Assembly: GCA_964035575.1 (NCBI GenBank)
Contig: OZ037834.1
Location: 1,519,598 to 1,583,597, forward strand
Reading direction: 5' to 3'
DNA from: Rhynchopus sp. YZ270_cl-10
Taxonomy: Eukaryota; Euglenozoa; Diplonemea; Diplonemida; Diplonemidae
DNA length: 64,000 nt
Position numbers and translations under genes: made by a program. The notes under the pieces are model-generated. The model worked only from the letters and a program-made list of their open reading frames with translations. It was not told the DNA's origin and did no database searches. Each line of letters begins with the position of its first letter. The first letter of the stretch is position 1. Below, piece after piece: positions 34,201-48,800 of this stretch.

Positions 34201-37200
34201 ATCCGTTCTAACGCATCCGTTCTAACGCATCCGTTCTAACGCATCCGTTCCAACGCGTCCCTTCTCACGCATCCGTTCTAACGCATCCGTTCTAACGCGT
34301 ACGTTCTCACGCATCCGTTCCAACGCATCCGTTCTAACGCGTCCGTTCTAACGCATACGTTCTAACGCATCCGTTCTCACGCATCCGTTCTAACGCATCC
34401 GTTCTAACGCGTACGTTCTCACGCATCCGTTCCAACGCATCCGTTCTAACGCATCCGTTCTAACGCATACGTTCTCACGCATCCGTCCCAACGCATCCGT
34501 TCTCACGCATCCGTTCTAACGCATCCGTTCTATCGCGTACGTTCTCACGCGTACGTTCTCACGCATCCGTCCCAACGCATCCGTTCTCACGCATCCGTTC
34601 TAACGCATCCGTTCTATCGCGTACGTTCTCACGCGTACGTTCTCACGCATCCGTTCTAACGCATCCGTTCTAACGCATCCGTTCTAACGCATCCGTTCTA
34701 ACGCATCCGTTCTAACGCATCCGTTCCAACGCGTCCCTTCTCACGCATCCGTTCTAACGCATCCGTTCTAACGCGTCCGTTCTAACGCATCCGTTCTAAC
34801 GCATCCGTTCTAACGCATCCGTTCTAACGCGTCCGTTCTAACGCATCCGTTCTAACGCATCCGTTCTAACGCATCAGTTCTCACGCATCCGTTCTAACGC
34901 ATCCGTTCTCACGCATCCGTTCTAACGCATCCGTTGTAACGCATCCGTTCCAACGCGTCCGTTCTAACGCATCCGTTCTAACGCGTACGTTCTAACGCAT
35001 CCGTTCTAACGCATCTGTTCTAACGCGTACGTTCTAACGCATCCGTTCTAACGCATCCGTTCTAACGCGTACGTTCTAACGCATCCGTTCTAACGAGTAC
35101 GTTCTCACGCATCCGTTCTAACGCATCCGTTCTTACGCATCCGTTCTAACGCATCCGTTCTAAAGCATCCGTTCTCACGCATCCGTTCCAACGCGTACGT
35201 TCTCACGCATCCGTTCTAACGCATCCGTTCCAACGCGTCCCTTCTCACGCATCCGTTCTAAAGCATCCGTTCTAACGCATCCGTTCTAACGCATCCGTTC
35301 TAACGCATCCGTTCTAACGCATCCGTTCTCACGCATCCGTTCTAACGCATCCGTTCTAACGCATCCGTTCTAACGCATCCGTTCTAACGCATCCGTTCTA
35401 ACGCATCCGTTCTAACGCATCCGTTCCAACGCGTCCCTTCTCACGCATCCGTTCTAACGCATCCGTTCTAACGCGTACGTTCTCACGCATCCGTTCCAAC
35501 GCATCCGTTCTAACGCGTCCGTTCTAACGCATCCGTTCTAACGCATCCGTTCTAACGCATCCGTTCTAACGCGTCCGTTCTAACGCATCCGTTCTAACGC
35601 ATCCGTTCTAACGCATACGTTCTCACGCGTACGTTCTAACGCATCCGTTCTCACGCATCCGTTCTAACGCGTACGTTCTCACGCATCCGTTCTAACGCAT
35701 CCGTTGTAACGCATCCGTTCCAACGCGTCCGTTCTAACGCATCCGTTCTAACGCGTACGTTCTAACGCATCCGTTCTAACGCATCTGTTCTAACGCATCC
35801 GTTCTAACGCGTACGTTCTCACGCATCCGTTCTAACGCATCCGTTCTTACGCATCCGTTCTAACGCATCCGTTCTAAAGCATCCGTTCTCACGCATCCGT
35901 TCCAACGCGTACGTTCTCACGCATCCGTTCTAACGCATCCGTTCTAACGCGTACGTTCTCACGCATCCGTTCCAACGCATCCGTTCTAACGCGTCCGTTC
36001 TAACGCATCCGTTCTAACGCATCCGTTCTAACGCGTATGTTCTAACGCATCCGTTCTAACGCGTACGTTCCAACGCATCCGTTCTAACGCATCCGTTCTA
36101 ACGCATCCGTTCTAACGCATCCGTTCTAACGCGTCCGTTGTAACGCATCCGTTCTAACGCATCCGTTCTAACGCATCCGTTCCAACGCATCCGTTCTCAC
36201 GCATCCGTTCTAACGCGTACGTTCTAACGCATCCGTTCCAACGCATCCGTTCTATCGCGTACGTTCTATCGCGTACGTTCTAACGCATCCGTTCTAACGC
36301 ATCCGTTCTAAAGCATCCGTTCTAACGCATCCGTTCTAACGCATCCGTTCCAACGCATCCGTTCTAACGCATCCGTTCTAACGCATCCGTTCTAACGCGT
36401 CCGTTGTAACGCATCCGTTCTAACGCATCCGTTCTAACGCATCCGTTCCAACGCATCCGTTCTCACGCATCCGTTCTAACGCGTACGTTCTAACGCATCC
36501 GTTCTCACGCATCCGTTCTAACGCAGCCGTTCTAACGCGTACGTTCTAACGCATCCGTTCTCACGCATCCGTTCTAACGCAGCCGTTCTAACGCGTACGT
36601 TCTAACGCATCCGTTCTAACGCATCCGTTCTAACGCAGCCGTTCCAACGCATCCGTTCTAACGCATCCGTTCTAACGCGTCCGTTGTAACGCATCAGTTC
36701 CAACGCATCCGTTCTATCGCGTACGTTCTATCGCGTACGTTCTAACGCATCCGTTCTAACGCATCCGTTCTAAAGCATCCGTTCTAACGCATCCGTTCTA
36801 ACGCATCCGTTCCAACGCGTCCCTTCTCACGCATCCGTTCTAAAGCATACGTTCTAACGCATCCGTTCCAACGCATCCGTTCCAACGCATCCGTTCTCAC
36901 GCATCCGTTCTCACGCATCCGTTCTAACGCATCCGTTCTCACGCATCCGTTCTAACGCATCCGTTCTAACGCATCCGTTCTAACGCATCCGTTCTATCGC
37001 GTACGTTCTAACGCGTCCGTTCTAACGCATCCGTTCTATCGCGTACGTTCTAACGCATCCGTTCTAACGCATCCGTTCTAACGCGTACGTTCTAACGCAG
37101 CCGTTCTAACGCATCCGTTCTAAAGCATCCGTTCTAACGCATCCGTTCTATCGCGTACGTTCTAACGCATCCGTTCTAACGCGTACGTTCTCAAGCATCC

Positions 37201-37400
37201 GTTCTAACGCATCCGTTCTAACGCATCCGTTCCAACGCGTCCCTTCTCACGCATCCGTTCTCACGCATCCGTTCTAACGCATCCGTTCTAACGCATCCGT
37301 TCTAACGCATCCGTTCTAACGCATCCGTTCCAACGCGTCCCTTCTCACGCATCCGTTCCAACGCATCCGTTCTAACGCGTCCGTTCTAATGCATCCGTTC
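22300..37400. repeat. Higher-order block 2 of the satellite (first copy)
   Basis: Recurs at about 42840-57880 with offsets that drift by whole units: 20,538 bp at 22363/42901 and 25039/45577, 20,454 at 28241/48695, 20,440 at 31171/51611 (the rare TTCAAACGC unit), 31271/51711 (the CCAACTCGT unit) and 37011/57451, and 20,482 at 37389/57871. Each offset is a multiple of 14. The copies therefore differ only by gain or loss of whole units plus rare substitutions, which points to recent unequal exchange or segmental amplification. Confidence 0.8.
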
Positions 37401-40400
37401 TAACGCATACGTTCTAACGCATCCGTTCTCACGCATCCGTTCTAACGCGTACGTTCTCACGCATCCGTTCTAACGCATCCGTTGTAACGCATCCGTTCCA
37501 ACGCGTCCGTTCTAACGCATCCGTTCTAACGCGTACGTTCTAACGCATCCGTTCTAACGCATCCGTTCTAACGCGTACGTTCTCACGCATCCGTTCTAAC
37601 GCATCCGTTCTAACGCATCCGTTCCAACGCGTCCCTTCTCACGCATCCGTTCTCACGCATCCGTTCTAACGCATCCGTTCTAACGCATCCGTTCTAACGC
37701 ATCCGTTCCAACGCGTCCCTTCTCACGCATCCGTTCTAACGCATCCGTTCTAACGCGTACGTTCTCACGCATCCGTTCCAACGCATCCGTTCTAACGCGT
37801 CCGTTCTAACGCATCCGTTCTAACGCATCCGTTCTAACGCATCCGTTCTAACGCGTCCGTTCTAACGCATCCGTTCTAACGCATCCGTTCTAACGCATCA
37901 GTTCTCACGCATCCGTTCTAACGCATCCGTTCTCACGCATCCGTTCTAACGCATCCGTTCTAACGCGTCCGTTCTAACGCATCCGTTCTAACGCATCCGT
38001 TCTAACGCATCCGTTCCAACGCGTCCGTTCTAACGCATCCGTTCTAACGCGTACGTTCTAACGCATCCGTTCTAACGCATCTGTTCTAACGCGTACGTTC
38101 TAACGCATCCGTTCTAACGCATCCGTTCTAACGCGTACGTTCTAACGCATCCGTTCTAACGAGTACGTTCTCACGCATCCGTTCTAACGCATCCGTTCTT
38201 ACGCATCCGTTCTAACGCATCCGTTCTAAAGCATCCGTTCTCACGCATCCGTTCCAACGCGTACGTTCTCACGCATCCGTTCTAACGCATCCGTTCCAAC
38301 GCGTCCCTTCTCACGCATCCGTTCTAAAGCATCCGTTCTAACGCATCCGTTCTAACGCATCCGTTCTAACGCATCCGTTCTAACGCATCCGTTCTCACGC
38401 ATCCGTTCTAACGCGTACGTTCTAACGCATCCGTTCTCACGCATCCGTTCTAACGCATCCGTTCTAACGCATCCGTTCTAACGCATCCGTTCTAACGCAT
38501 CCGTTCTAACGCATCCGTTCTAACGCATCCGTTCCAACGCGTCCCTTCTCACGCATCCGTTCTAACGCATCCGTTCTAACGCGTACGTTCTCACGCATCC
38601 GTTCCAACGCATCCGTTCTAACGCGTCCGTTCTAACGCATCCGTTCTAACGCATCCGTTCTAACGCATCCGTTCTAACGCGTCCGTTCTAACGCATCCGT
38701 TCTAACGCATCCGTTCTAACGCATCCGTTCTCACGCGTACGTTCTAACGCATCCGTTCTCACGCATCCGTTCTAACGCGTACGTTCTCACGCATCCGTTC
38801 TAACGCATCCGTTGTAACGCATCCGTTCCAACGCGTCCGTTCTAACGCATCCGTTCTAACGCGTACGTTCTAACGCATCCGTTCTAACGCATCTGTTCTA
38901 ACGCATCCGTTCTAACGCGTACGTTCTCACGCATCCGTTCTAACGCATCCGTTCTTACGCATCCGTTCTAACGCATCCGTTCTAAAGCATCCGTTCTCAC
39001 GCATCCGTTCCAACGCGTACGTTCTCACGCATCCGTTCTAACGCATCCGTTCTAACGCGTACGTTCTCACGCATCCGTTCCAACGCATCCGTTCTAACGC
39101 GTCCGTTCTAACGCATCCGTTCTAACGCATCCGTTCTAACGCGTATGTTCTAACGCATCCGTTCTAACGCGTACGTTCCAACGCATCCGTTCTAACGCAT
39201 CCGTTCTAACGCATCCGTTCTAACGCAGCCGTTCTAACGCGTACGTTCTAACGCATCCGTTCCAACGCATCCGTTCTATCGCGTACGTTCTATCGCGTAC
39301 GTTCTAACGCATCCGTTCTAACGCATCCGTTCTAAAGCATCCGTTCTAACGCATCCGTTCTAACGCATCCGTTCCAACGCATCCGTTCTAACGCATCCGT
39401 TCTAACGCATCCGTTCTAACGCATCCGTTCTAACGCATCCGTTCCAACGCATCCGTTCTCACGCATCCGTTCTAACGCGTACGTTCTAACGCATCCGTTC
39501 TCACGCATCCGTTCTAACGCAGCCGTTCTAACGCGTACGTTCTAACGCATCCGTTCTCACGCATCCGTTCTAACGCAGCCGTTCTAACGCGTACGTTCTA
39601 ACGCATCCGTTCTAACGCATCCGTTCTAACGCAGCCGTTCCAACGCATCCGTTCTAACGCATCCGTTCTAACGCGTCCGTTGTAACGCATCCGTTCTAAC
39701 GCATCCGTTCTAACGCGTACGTTCTAACGCATCCGTTCCAACGCGTCCCTTCTCACGCATCCGTTCTAAAGCATCCGTTCTAACGCATCCGTTCTAACGC
39801 ATCCGTTCTAACGCATCCGTTCTAACGCGTCCGTTGTAACGCATCCGTTCTAACGCATCCGTTCTAACGCGTACGTTCTAACGCATCCGTTCTCACGCAT
39901 CCGTTCTAACGCATCCGTTCTAACGCATCCGTTCTAACGCGTACGTTCTAACGCATCCGTTCTAACGCATCCGTTCTAACGCATCCGTTCCAACGCGTCC
40001 CTTCTCACGCATCCGTTCTAAAGCATCCGTTCTAACGCATCCGTTCTAACGCATCCGTTCTAACGCATCCGTTCTATCGCGTACGTTCTAACGAGTACGT
40101 TCTCACGCATCCGTTCTAACGCGTATGTTCTCACGCATCCGTTCTAACGCATCCGTTCCAACGCATCCGTTCTAACGCATCCGTTCTAACGCATCCGTTC
40201 TAACGCATCCGTTCTAACGCATCCGTTCTAACGCATCCGTTCTAACGCATCCGTTCTAACGCATCCGTTCTCACGCATCCGTTCTAACGCATCCGTTCCA
40301 ACGCATCCGTTCTAACGCATCCGTTCTAACGCATCCGTTCTAACGCATACGTTCTAACGCATCCGTTCCAACGCATCCGTTCTAACGCATCCGTTCTAAC

Positions 40401-42839
40401 GCATCCGTTCTCACGCATCCGTTCCAACGCGTCCCTTCTCACGCATCCGTTCTAAAGCATCCGTTCTAACGCATCCGTTCTAACGCATCCGTTCTAACGC
40501 ATCCGTTCTAACGCATCCGTTCCAACGCATCCGTTCTATCGCGTACGTTCTAACGCATCCGTTCTAACGCGTACGTTCTAACGCATCCGTTCCAACGCAT
40601 CCGTTCTATCGCGTATGTTCTAACGCATCCGTTCTAACGCGTATGTTCTAACGCATCCGTTCTAACGAGTATGTTCTAACGCATCCGTTCTATCGCGTAC
40701 GTTCTCACGCATCCGTTCTAACGCATCCGTTCTAACGCGTATGTTCTAACGCATCCGTTCTAACGAGTATGTTCTAACGCATCCGTTCTATCGCGTACGT
40801 TCTCACGCATCCGTTCTAACGCGTACGTTCTCACGCATCCGTCCCAACGCATCCGTTCTCACGCATCCGTTCTAACGCATCCGTTCTATCGCGTACGTTC
40901 TAACGCGTACGTTCTCACGCATCCGTCCCAACGCATCCGTTCTCACGCATCCGTTCTAACGCATCCGTTCTATCGCGTACGTTCTAACGCATCCGTTCTA
41001 ACGCGTACGTTCTCACGCATCCGTCCCAACGCATCCGTTCTCACGCATCCGTTCTAACGCATCCGTTCTATCGCGTACGTTCTAACGCATCCGTTCTAAC
41101 GCGTACGTTCTAACGCATCCGTTCCAACGCATCCGTTCTATCGCGTATGTTCTAACGCATCCGTTCTAACGCGTACGTTCTAACGCATCCGTTCTAACGC
41201 GTACGTTCTCACGCATCCGTTCTAACGCGTATGTTCTAACGCATCCGTTCTAACGCGTACGTTCTAACGCATCCGTTCTCACGCATCCGTTCTAACGCAT
41301 CCGTTCTAACGCATCCGTTCTATCGCGTACGTTCTAACGCATCCGTTCTAACGCATCCGTTCTAACGCGTACGTTCTAACGCAGCCGTTCTAACGCATCC
41401 GTTCTCACGCATCCGTTCTAACGCGTATGTTCTAACGCATCCGTTCTAACGCGTACGTTCTCACGCATCCGTCCCAACGCATCCGTTCTCACGCATCCGT
41501 TCTAACGCGTACGTTCTAACGCATCCGTTCTAACGCGTACGTTCTAACGCATCCGTTCCAACGCATCCGTTCTATCGCGTATGTTCTAACGCATCCGTTC
41601 TAACGCGTACGTTCTAACGCATCCGTTCTAACGCGTACGTTCTAACGCATCCGTTCCAACGCAGCCGTTCTAACGCATCCGTTCTATCGCGTACGTTCTC
41701 ACGCATCCGTTCTAACGCGTACGTTCTAACGCATCCGTTCTAACGCATCCGTTCTATCGCGTACGTTCTCACGCATCCGTTCTAACGCGTACGTTCTAAC
41801 GCATCCGTTCTCACGCATCCGTTCTAACGCATCCGTTCTAACGCAGCCGTTCTATCGCGTACGTTCTAACGCATCCGTTCTAACGCATCCGTTCTAACGC
41901 GTACGTTCTAACGCAGCCGTTCTAACGCATCCGTTCTCACGCATCCGTTCTAACGCGTACGTTCTAACGCATCCGTTCTAACGCATCCGTTCTATCGCGT
42001 ACGTTCTCACGCATCCGTTCTAACGCATCCGTTCCAACGCATCCGTTCTAACGCATCCGTTCTAACGCGTCCGTTCTAACGCATCCGTTCTATCGCGTAC
42101 GTTCTAACGCATCCGTTCTAACGCGTATGTTCTAACGCGTCCGTTCTAACGCGTACGTTCTAACGCATCCGTTCTAACGCATCCGTTCTATCGCGTACGT
42201 TCTCACGCATCCGTTCTAACGCATCCGTTCCAACGCATCCGTTCTAACGCATCCGTTCTAACGCGTCCGTTCTAACGCATCCGTTCTATCGCGTACGTTC
42301 TAACGCATCCGTTCTAACGCATCCGTTCTAACGCGTACGTTCTAACGCAGCCGTTCTAACGCATCCGTTCTAAAGCATCCGTTCTAACGCATCCGTTCTA
42401 TCGCGTACGTTCTAACGCATCCGTTCCAACGCATCCGTTCTAACGCATCCGTTCTCACGCATCCGTTCTAACGCATCCGTTCTCACGCATCCGTTCTAAC
42501 GCATCCGTTCTCACGCATCCGTTCTCACGCATCCGTTCTCACGCATCCGTTCTAACGCATCCGTTCTAACGCGTACGTTCTAACGCATCCGTTCCAACGC
42601 ATCCGTTCTAACGCATCCGTTCTAACGCATCCGTTCTAACGCATCCGTTCTAACGCATCCGTTCCAACGCATCCGTTCTCACGCATCCGTTCTAACGCGT
42701 ACGTTCTAACGCATCCGTTCTCACGCATCCGTTCTAACGCAGCCGTTCTAACGCGTACGTTCTAACGCATCCGTTCTCACGCATCCGTTCTAACGCAGCC
42801 GTTCTAACGCGTACGTTCTAACGCATCCGTTCTAACGCA

Positions 42840-45800
42840 TCCGTTCTAACGCAGCCGTTCCAACGCATCCGTTCTAACGCATCCGTTCTAACGCGTCCGT
42901 TGTAACGCATCCGTTCTAACGCATCCGTTCTAACGCGTACGTTCTAACGCATCCGTTCCAACGCGTCCCTTCTCACGCATCCGTTCTAAAGCATCCGTTC
43001 TAACGCATCCGTTCTAACGCATCCGTTCTAACGCATCCGTTCTAACGCGTCCGTTGTAACGCATCCGTTCTAACGCATCCGTTCTAACGCGTACGTTCTA
43101 ACGCATCCGTTCTCACGCGTACGTTCTAACGCATCCGTTCTAACGCATCCGTTCTAACGCGTACGTTCTAACGCATCCGTTCTAACGCATCCGTTCTAAC
43201 GCAGCCGTTCTAACGCGTACGTTCTCACGCATCCGTTCTAACGCATCCGTTGTAACGCATCCGTTCTAACGCATCCGTTCTAACGCATCCGTTCTAACGC
43301 ATCCGTTCTAACGCATCCGTTCCAACGCGTCCCTTCTCACGCATCCGTTCTCACGCATCCGTTCTAACGCATCCGTTCTAACGCATCCGTTCTAACGCAT
43401 CCGTTCTAACGCATCCGTTCTAACGCGTCCCTTCTCACGCATCCGTTCTAACGCATCCGTTCTAACGCGTACGTTCTCACGCATCCGTTCTAACGCATCC
43501 GTTCTAACGCGTCCCTTCTCACGCATCCGTTCTCACGCATCCGTTCTAACGCATCCGTTCTAACGCATCCGTTCTAACGCATCCGTTCTAACGCATCCGT
43601 TCTAACGCATCCGTTCTAACGCATCCGTTCCAACGCGTCCCTTCTCACGCATCCGTTCTCACGCATCCGTTCTAACGCATCCGTTCTAACGCATCCGTTC
43701 TAACGCGTCCCTTCTCACGCATCCGTTCTCACGCATCCGTTCTAACGCATCCGTTCTAACGCATCCGTTCTAACGCATCCGTTCTAACGCATCCGTTCCA
43801 ACGCGTCCCTTCTCACGCATCCGTTCTAACGCATCCGTTCTAACGCGTACGTTCTCACGCATCCGTTCCAACGCATCCGTTCTAACGCGTCCGTTCTAAC
43901 GCATACGTTCTAACGCATCCGTTCTCACGCATCCGTTCTAACGCATCCGTTCTAACGCGTACGTTCTCACGCATCCGTTCCAACGCATCCGTTCTAACGC
44001 ATACGTTCTAACGCATCCGTTCTCACGCATCCGTTCTAACGCGTACGTTCTCACGCATCCGTTCTAACGCATCCGTTGTAACGCATCCGTTCCAACGCGT
44101 CCGTTCTAACGCATCCGTTCTAACGCATCCGTTCTAACGCATCCGTTCTAACGCATCCGTTCTATCGCGTACGTTCTAACGCATCCGTTCTAACGCATCC
44201 GTTCTAACGCGTACGTTCTCACGCATCCGTTCTAACGCATCCGTTCTAACGCATACGTTCCAACGCGTCCCTTCTCACGCATCCGTTCTCACGCATCCGT
44301 TCTAACGCATCCGTTCTAACGCATCCGTTCTAACGCATCCGTTCCAACGCGTCCCTTCTCACGCATCCGTTCTAACGCATCCGTTCTAACGCGTACGTTC
44401 TCACGCATCCGTTCCAACGCATCCGTTCTAACGCGTCCGTTCTAACGCATCCGTTCTAACGCATCCGTTCTAACGCATCCGTTCTAACGCGTCCGTTCTA
44501 ACGCATCCGTTCTAACGCATCCGTTCTAACGCATCCGTTCTCACGCATCCGTTCCAACGCATCCGTTCTAACGCGTACGTTCTCACGCATCCGTTCCAAC
44601 GCATCCGTTCTAACGCGTCCGTTCTAACGCATCCGTTCTAACGCATCCGTTCTAACGCATCCGTTCTCACGCATCCGTTCTAACGCGTACGTTCTCACGC
44701 ATCCGTTCTAACGCATCCGTTGTAACGCATCCGTTCCAACGCGTCCGTTCTAACGCATCCGTTCTAACGCGTACGTTCTAACGCATCCGTTCTAACGCAT
44801 CTGTTCTAACGCATCCGTTCTAACGAGTACGTTCTCACGCATCCGTTCTAACGCATCCGTTCTTACGCATCCGTTCTAACGCATCCGTTCTAAAGCATCC
44901 GTTCTCACGCATCCGTTCCAACGCGTACGTTCTCACGCATCCGTTCTAACGCATCCGTTCCAACGCGTCCCTTCTCACGCATCCGTTCTAAAGCATCCGT
45001 TCTAACGCATCCGTTCTAACGCATCCGTTCTAACGCATCCGTTCTATCGCGTACGTTCTAACGAGTACGTTCTCACGCATCCGTTCTAACGCGTATGTTC
45101 TCACGCATCCGTTCTAACGCATCCGTTCCAACGCATCCGTTCTAACGCATCCGTTCTAACGCATCCGTTCTAACGCATCCGTTCTAACGCATCCGTTCTA
45201 ACGCATCCGTTCTAACGCATCCGTTCTAACGCATCCGTTCTAACGCATCCGTTCTCACGCATCCGTTCTAACGCATCCGTTCCAACGCATCCGTTCTAAC
45301 GCATCCGTTCTAACGCATCCGTTCTAACGCATACGTTCTAACGCATCCGTTCCAACGCATCCGTTCTAACGCATCCGTTCTAACGCATCCGTTCTCACGC
45401 ATCCGTTCCAACGCGTCCCTTCTCACGCATCCGTTCTAAAGCATCCGTTCTAACGCATCCGTTCTAACGCATCCGTTCTAACGCATCCGTTCTAACGCAT
45501 CCGTTCCAACGCATCCGTTCTATCGCGTACGTTCTAACGCATCCGTTCTAACGCGTACGTTCTAACGCATCCGTTCCAACGCATCCGTTCTATCGCGTAT
45601 GTTCTAACGCATCCGTTCTAACGCGTATGTTCTAACGCATCCGTTCTAACGAGTATGTTCTAACGCATCCGTTCTATCGCGTACGTTCTCACGCATCCGT
45701 TCTAACGCATCCGTTCTAACGCGTATGTTCTAACGCATCCGTTCTAACGAGTATGTTCTAACGCATCCGTTCTATCGCGTACGTTCTCACGCATCCGTTC

Positions 45801-48800
45801 TAACGCGTACGTTCTCACGCATCCGTCCCAACGCATCCGTTCTCACGCATCCGTTCTAACGCATCCGTTCTATCGCGTACGTTCTAACGCGTACGTTCTC
45901 ACGCATCCGTCCCAACGCATCCGTTCTCACGCATCCGTTCTAACGCATCCGTTCTATCGCGTACGTTCTAACGCATCCGTTCTAACGCGTACGTTCTCAC
46001 GCATCCGTCCCAACGCATCCGTTCTCACGCATCCGTTCTAACGCATCCGTTCTATCGCGTACGTTCTAACGCATCCGTTCTAACGCGTACGTTCTAACGC
46101 ATCCGTTCCAACGCATCCGTTCTATCGCGTATGTTCTAACGCATCCGTTCTAACGCGTACGTTCTAACGCATCCGTTCTAACGCGTACGTTCTCACGCAT
46201 CCGTTCTAACGCGTATGTTCTAACGCATCCGTTCTAACGCGTACGTTCTAACGCATCCGTTCTCACGCATCCGTTCTAACGCATCCGTTCTAACGCATCC
46301 GTTCTATCGCGTACGTTCTAACGCATCCGTTCTAACGCATCCGTTCTAACGCGTACGTTCTAACGCAGCCGTTCTAACGCATCCGTTCTCACGCATCCGT
46401 TCTAACGCGTATGTTCTAACGCATCCGTTCTAACGCGTACGTTCTCACGCATCCGTCCCAACGCATCCGTTCTCACGCATCCGTTCTAACGCATCCGTTC
46501 TATCGCGTACGTTCTAACGCATCCGTTCTAACGCGTACGTTCTAACGCATCCGTTCCAACGCATCCGTTCTATCGCGTATGTTCTAACGCATCCGTTCTA
46601 ACGCGTACGTTCTAACGCATCCGTTCTAACGCATCCGTTCTATCGCGTACGTTCTAACGCAGCCGTTCTAACGCATCCGTTCTATCGCGTACGTTCTCAC
46701 GCATCCGTTCTAACGCGTACGTTCTAACGCATCCGTTCTAACGCATCCGTTCTATCGCGTACGTTCTCACGCATCCGTTCTAACGCGTACGTTCTAACGC
46801 ATCCGTTCTCACGCATCCGTTCTAACGCATCCGTTCTAACGCAGCCGTTCTATCGCGTACGTTCTAACGCATCCGTTCTAACGCATCCGTTCTAACGCGT
46901 ACGTTCTAACGCAGCCGTTCTAACGCATCCGTTCTCACGCATCCGTTCTAACGCGTACGTTCTAACGCATCCGTTCTAACGCATCCGTTCTATCGCGTAC
47001 GTTCTCACGCATCCGTTCTAACGCGTATGTTCTAACGCGTCCGTTCTAACGCGTACGTTCTAACGCATCCGTTCTAACGCATCCGTTCTATCGCGTACGT
47101 TCTCACGCATCCGTTCTAACGCATCCGTTCCAACGCATCCGTTCTAACGCATCCGTTCTAACGCGTCCGTTCTAACGCATCCGTTCTATCGCGTACGTTC
47201 TAACGCATCCGTTCTAACGCATCCGTTCTAACGCGTACGTTCTAACGCAGCCGTTCTAACGCATCCGTTCTAAAGCATCCGTTCTAACGCATCCGTTCTA
47301 TCGCGTACGTTCTAACGCATCCGTTCCAACGCATCCGTTCTAACGCATCCGTTCTCACGCATCCGTTCTAACGCATCCGTTCTCACGCATCCGTTCTAAC
47401 GCATCCGTTCTCACGCATCCGTTCTCACGCATCCGTTCTCACGCATCCGTTCTAACGCATCCGTTCTAACGCGTACGTTCTAACGCATCCGTTCTCACGC
47501 ATCCGTTCTAACGCATCCGTTCTAACGCATCCGTTCTAACGCAGCCGTTCTATCGCGTACGTTCTAACGCATCCGTTCTAACGCATCCGTTCTAACGCGT
47601 ACGTTCTAACGCAGCCGTTCTAACGCATCCGTTCTAAAGCATCCGTTCTAACGCATCCGTTCTATCGCGTACGTTCTAACGCATCCGTTCTAACGCGTAC
47701 GTTCTCAAGCATCCGTTCTAACGCATCCGTTCTAACGCATCCGTTCCAACGCGTCCCTTCTCACGCATCCGTTCTCACGCATCCGTTCTAACGCATCCGT
47801 TCTAACGCATCCGTTCTAACGCATCCGTTCTAACGCATCCGTTCCAACGCGTCCCTTCTCACGCATCCGTTCTAACGCATCCGTTCTAACGCGTACGTTC
47901 TCACGCATCCGTTCCAACGCATCCGTTCTAACGCGTCCGTTCTAACGCATCCGTTCTAACGCATACGTTCTAACGCATCCGTTCTCACGCATCCGTTCTA
48001 ACGCGTACGTTCTCACGCATCCGTTCTAACGCATCCGTTCTAACGCGTACGTTCTAACGCATCCGTTCTAACGCATCCGTTCTAACGCGTACGTTCTCAC
48101 GCATCCGTTCTAACGCATCCGTTCTAACGCATCCGTTCCAACGCGTCCCTTCTCACGCATCCGTTCTCACGCATCCGTTCCAACGCGTCCCTTCTCACGC
48201 ATCCGTTCTAACGCATCCGTTCTAACGCGTACGTTCTCACGCATCCGTTCCAACGCATCCGTTCTAACGCGTCCGTTCTAACGCATCCGTTCTAACGCAT
48301 CCGTTCTAACGCATCCGTTCTAACGCGTCCGTTCTAACGCATCCGTTCTAACGCATCCGTTCTAACGCATCCGTTCTCACGCGTACGTTCTAACGCATCC
48401 GTTCTCACGCATCCGTTCTAACGCGTACGTTCTCACGCATCCGTTCTAACGCATCCGTTGTAACGCATCCGTTCCAACGCGTCCGTTCTAACGCATCCGT
48501 TCTAACGCGTACGTTCTAACGCATCCGTTCTAACGCATCCGTTCTAACGCATCCGTTCTAACGCATCCGTTCTTACGCATCCGTTCTAACGCATCCGTTC
48601 TAACGCGTACGTTCTAACGCATCCGTTCTAACGCATCCGTTCTCACGCATCCGTTCCAACGCGTACGTTCTCACGCATCCGTTCTAACGCATCCGTTCCA
48701 ACGTGTCCCTTCTCACGCATCCGTTCTAAAGCATCCGTTCTAACGCATCCGTTCTAACGCATCCGTTCTAACGCATCCGTTCTAACGCATCCGTTCTCAC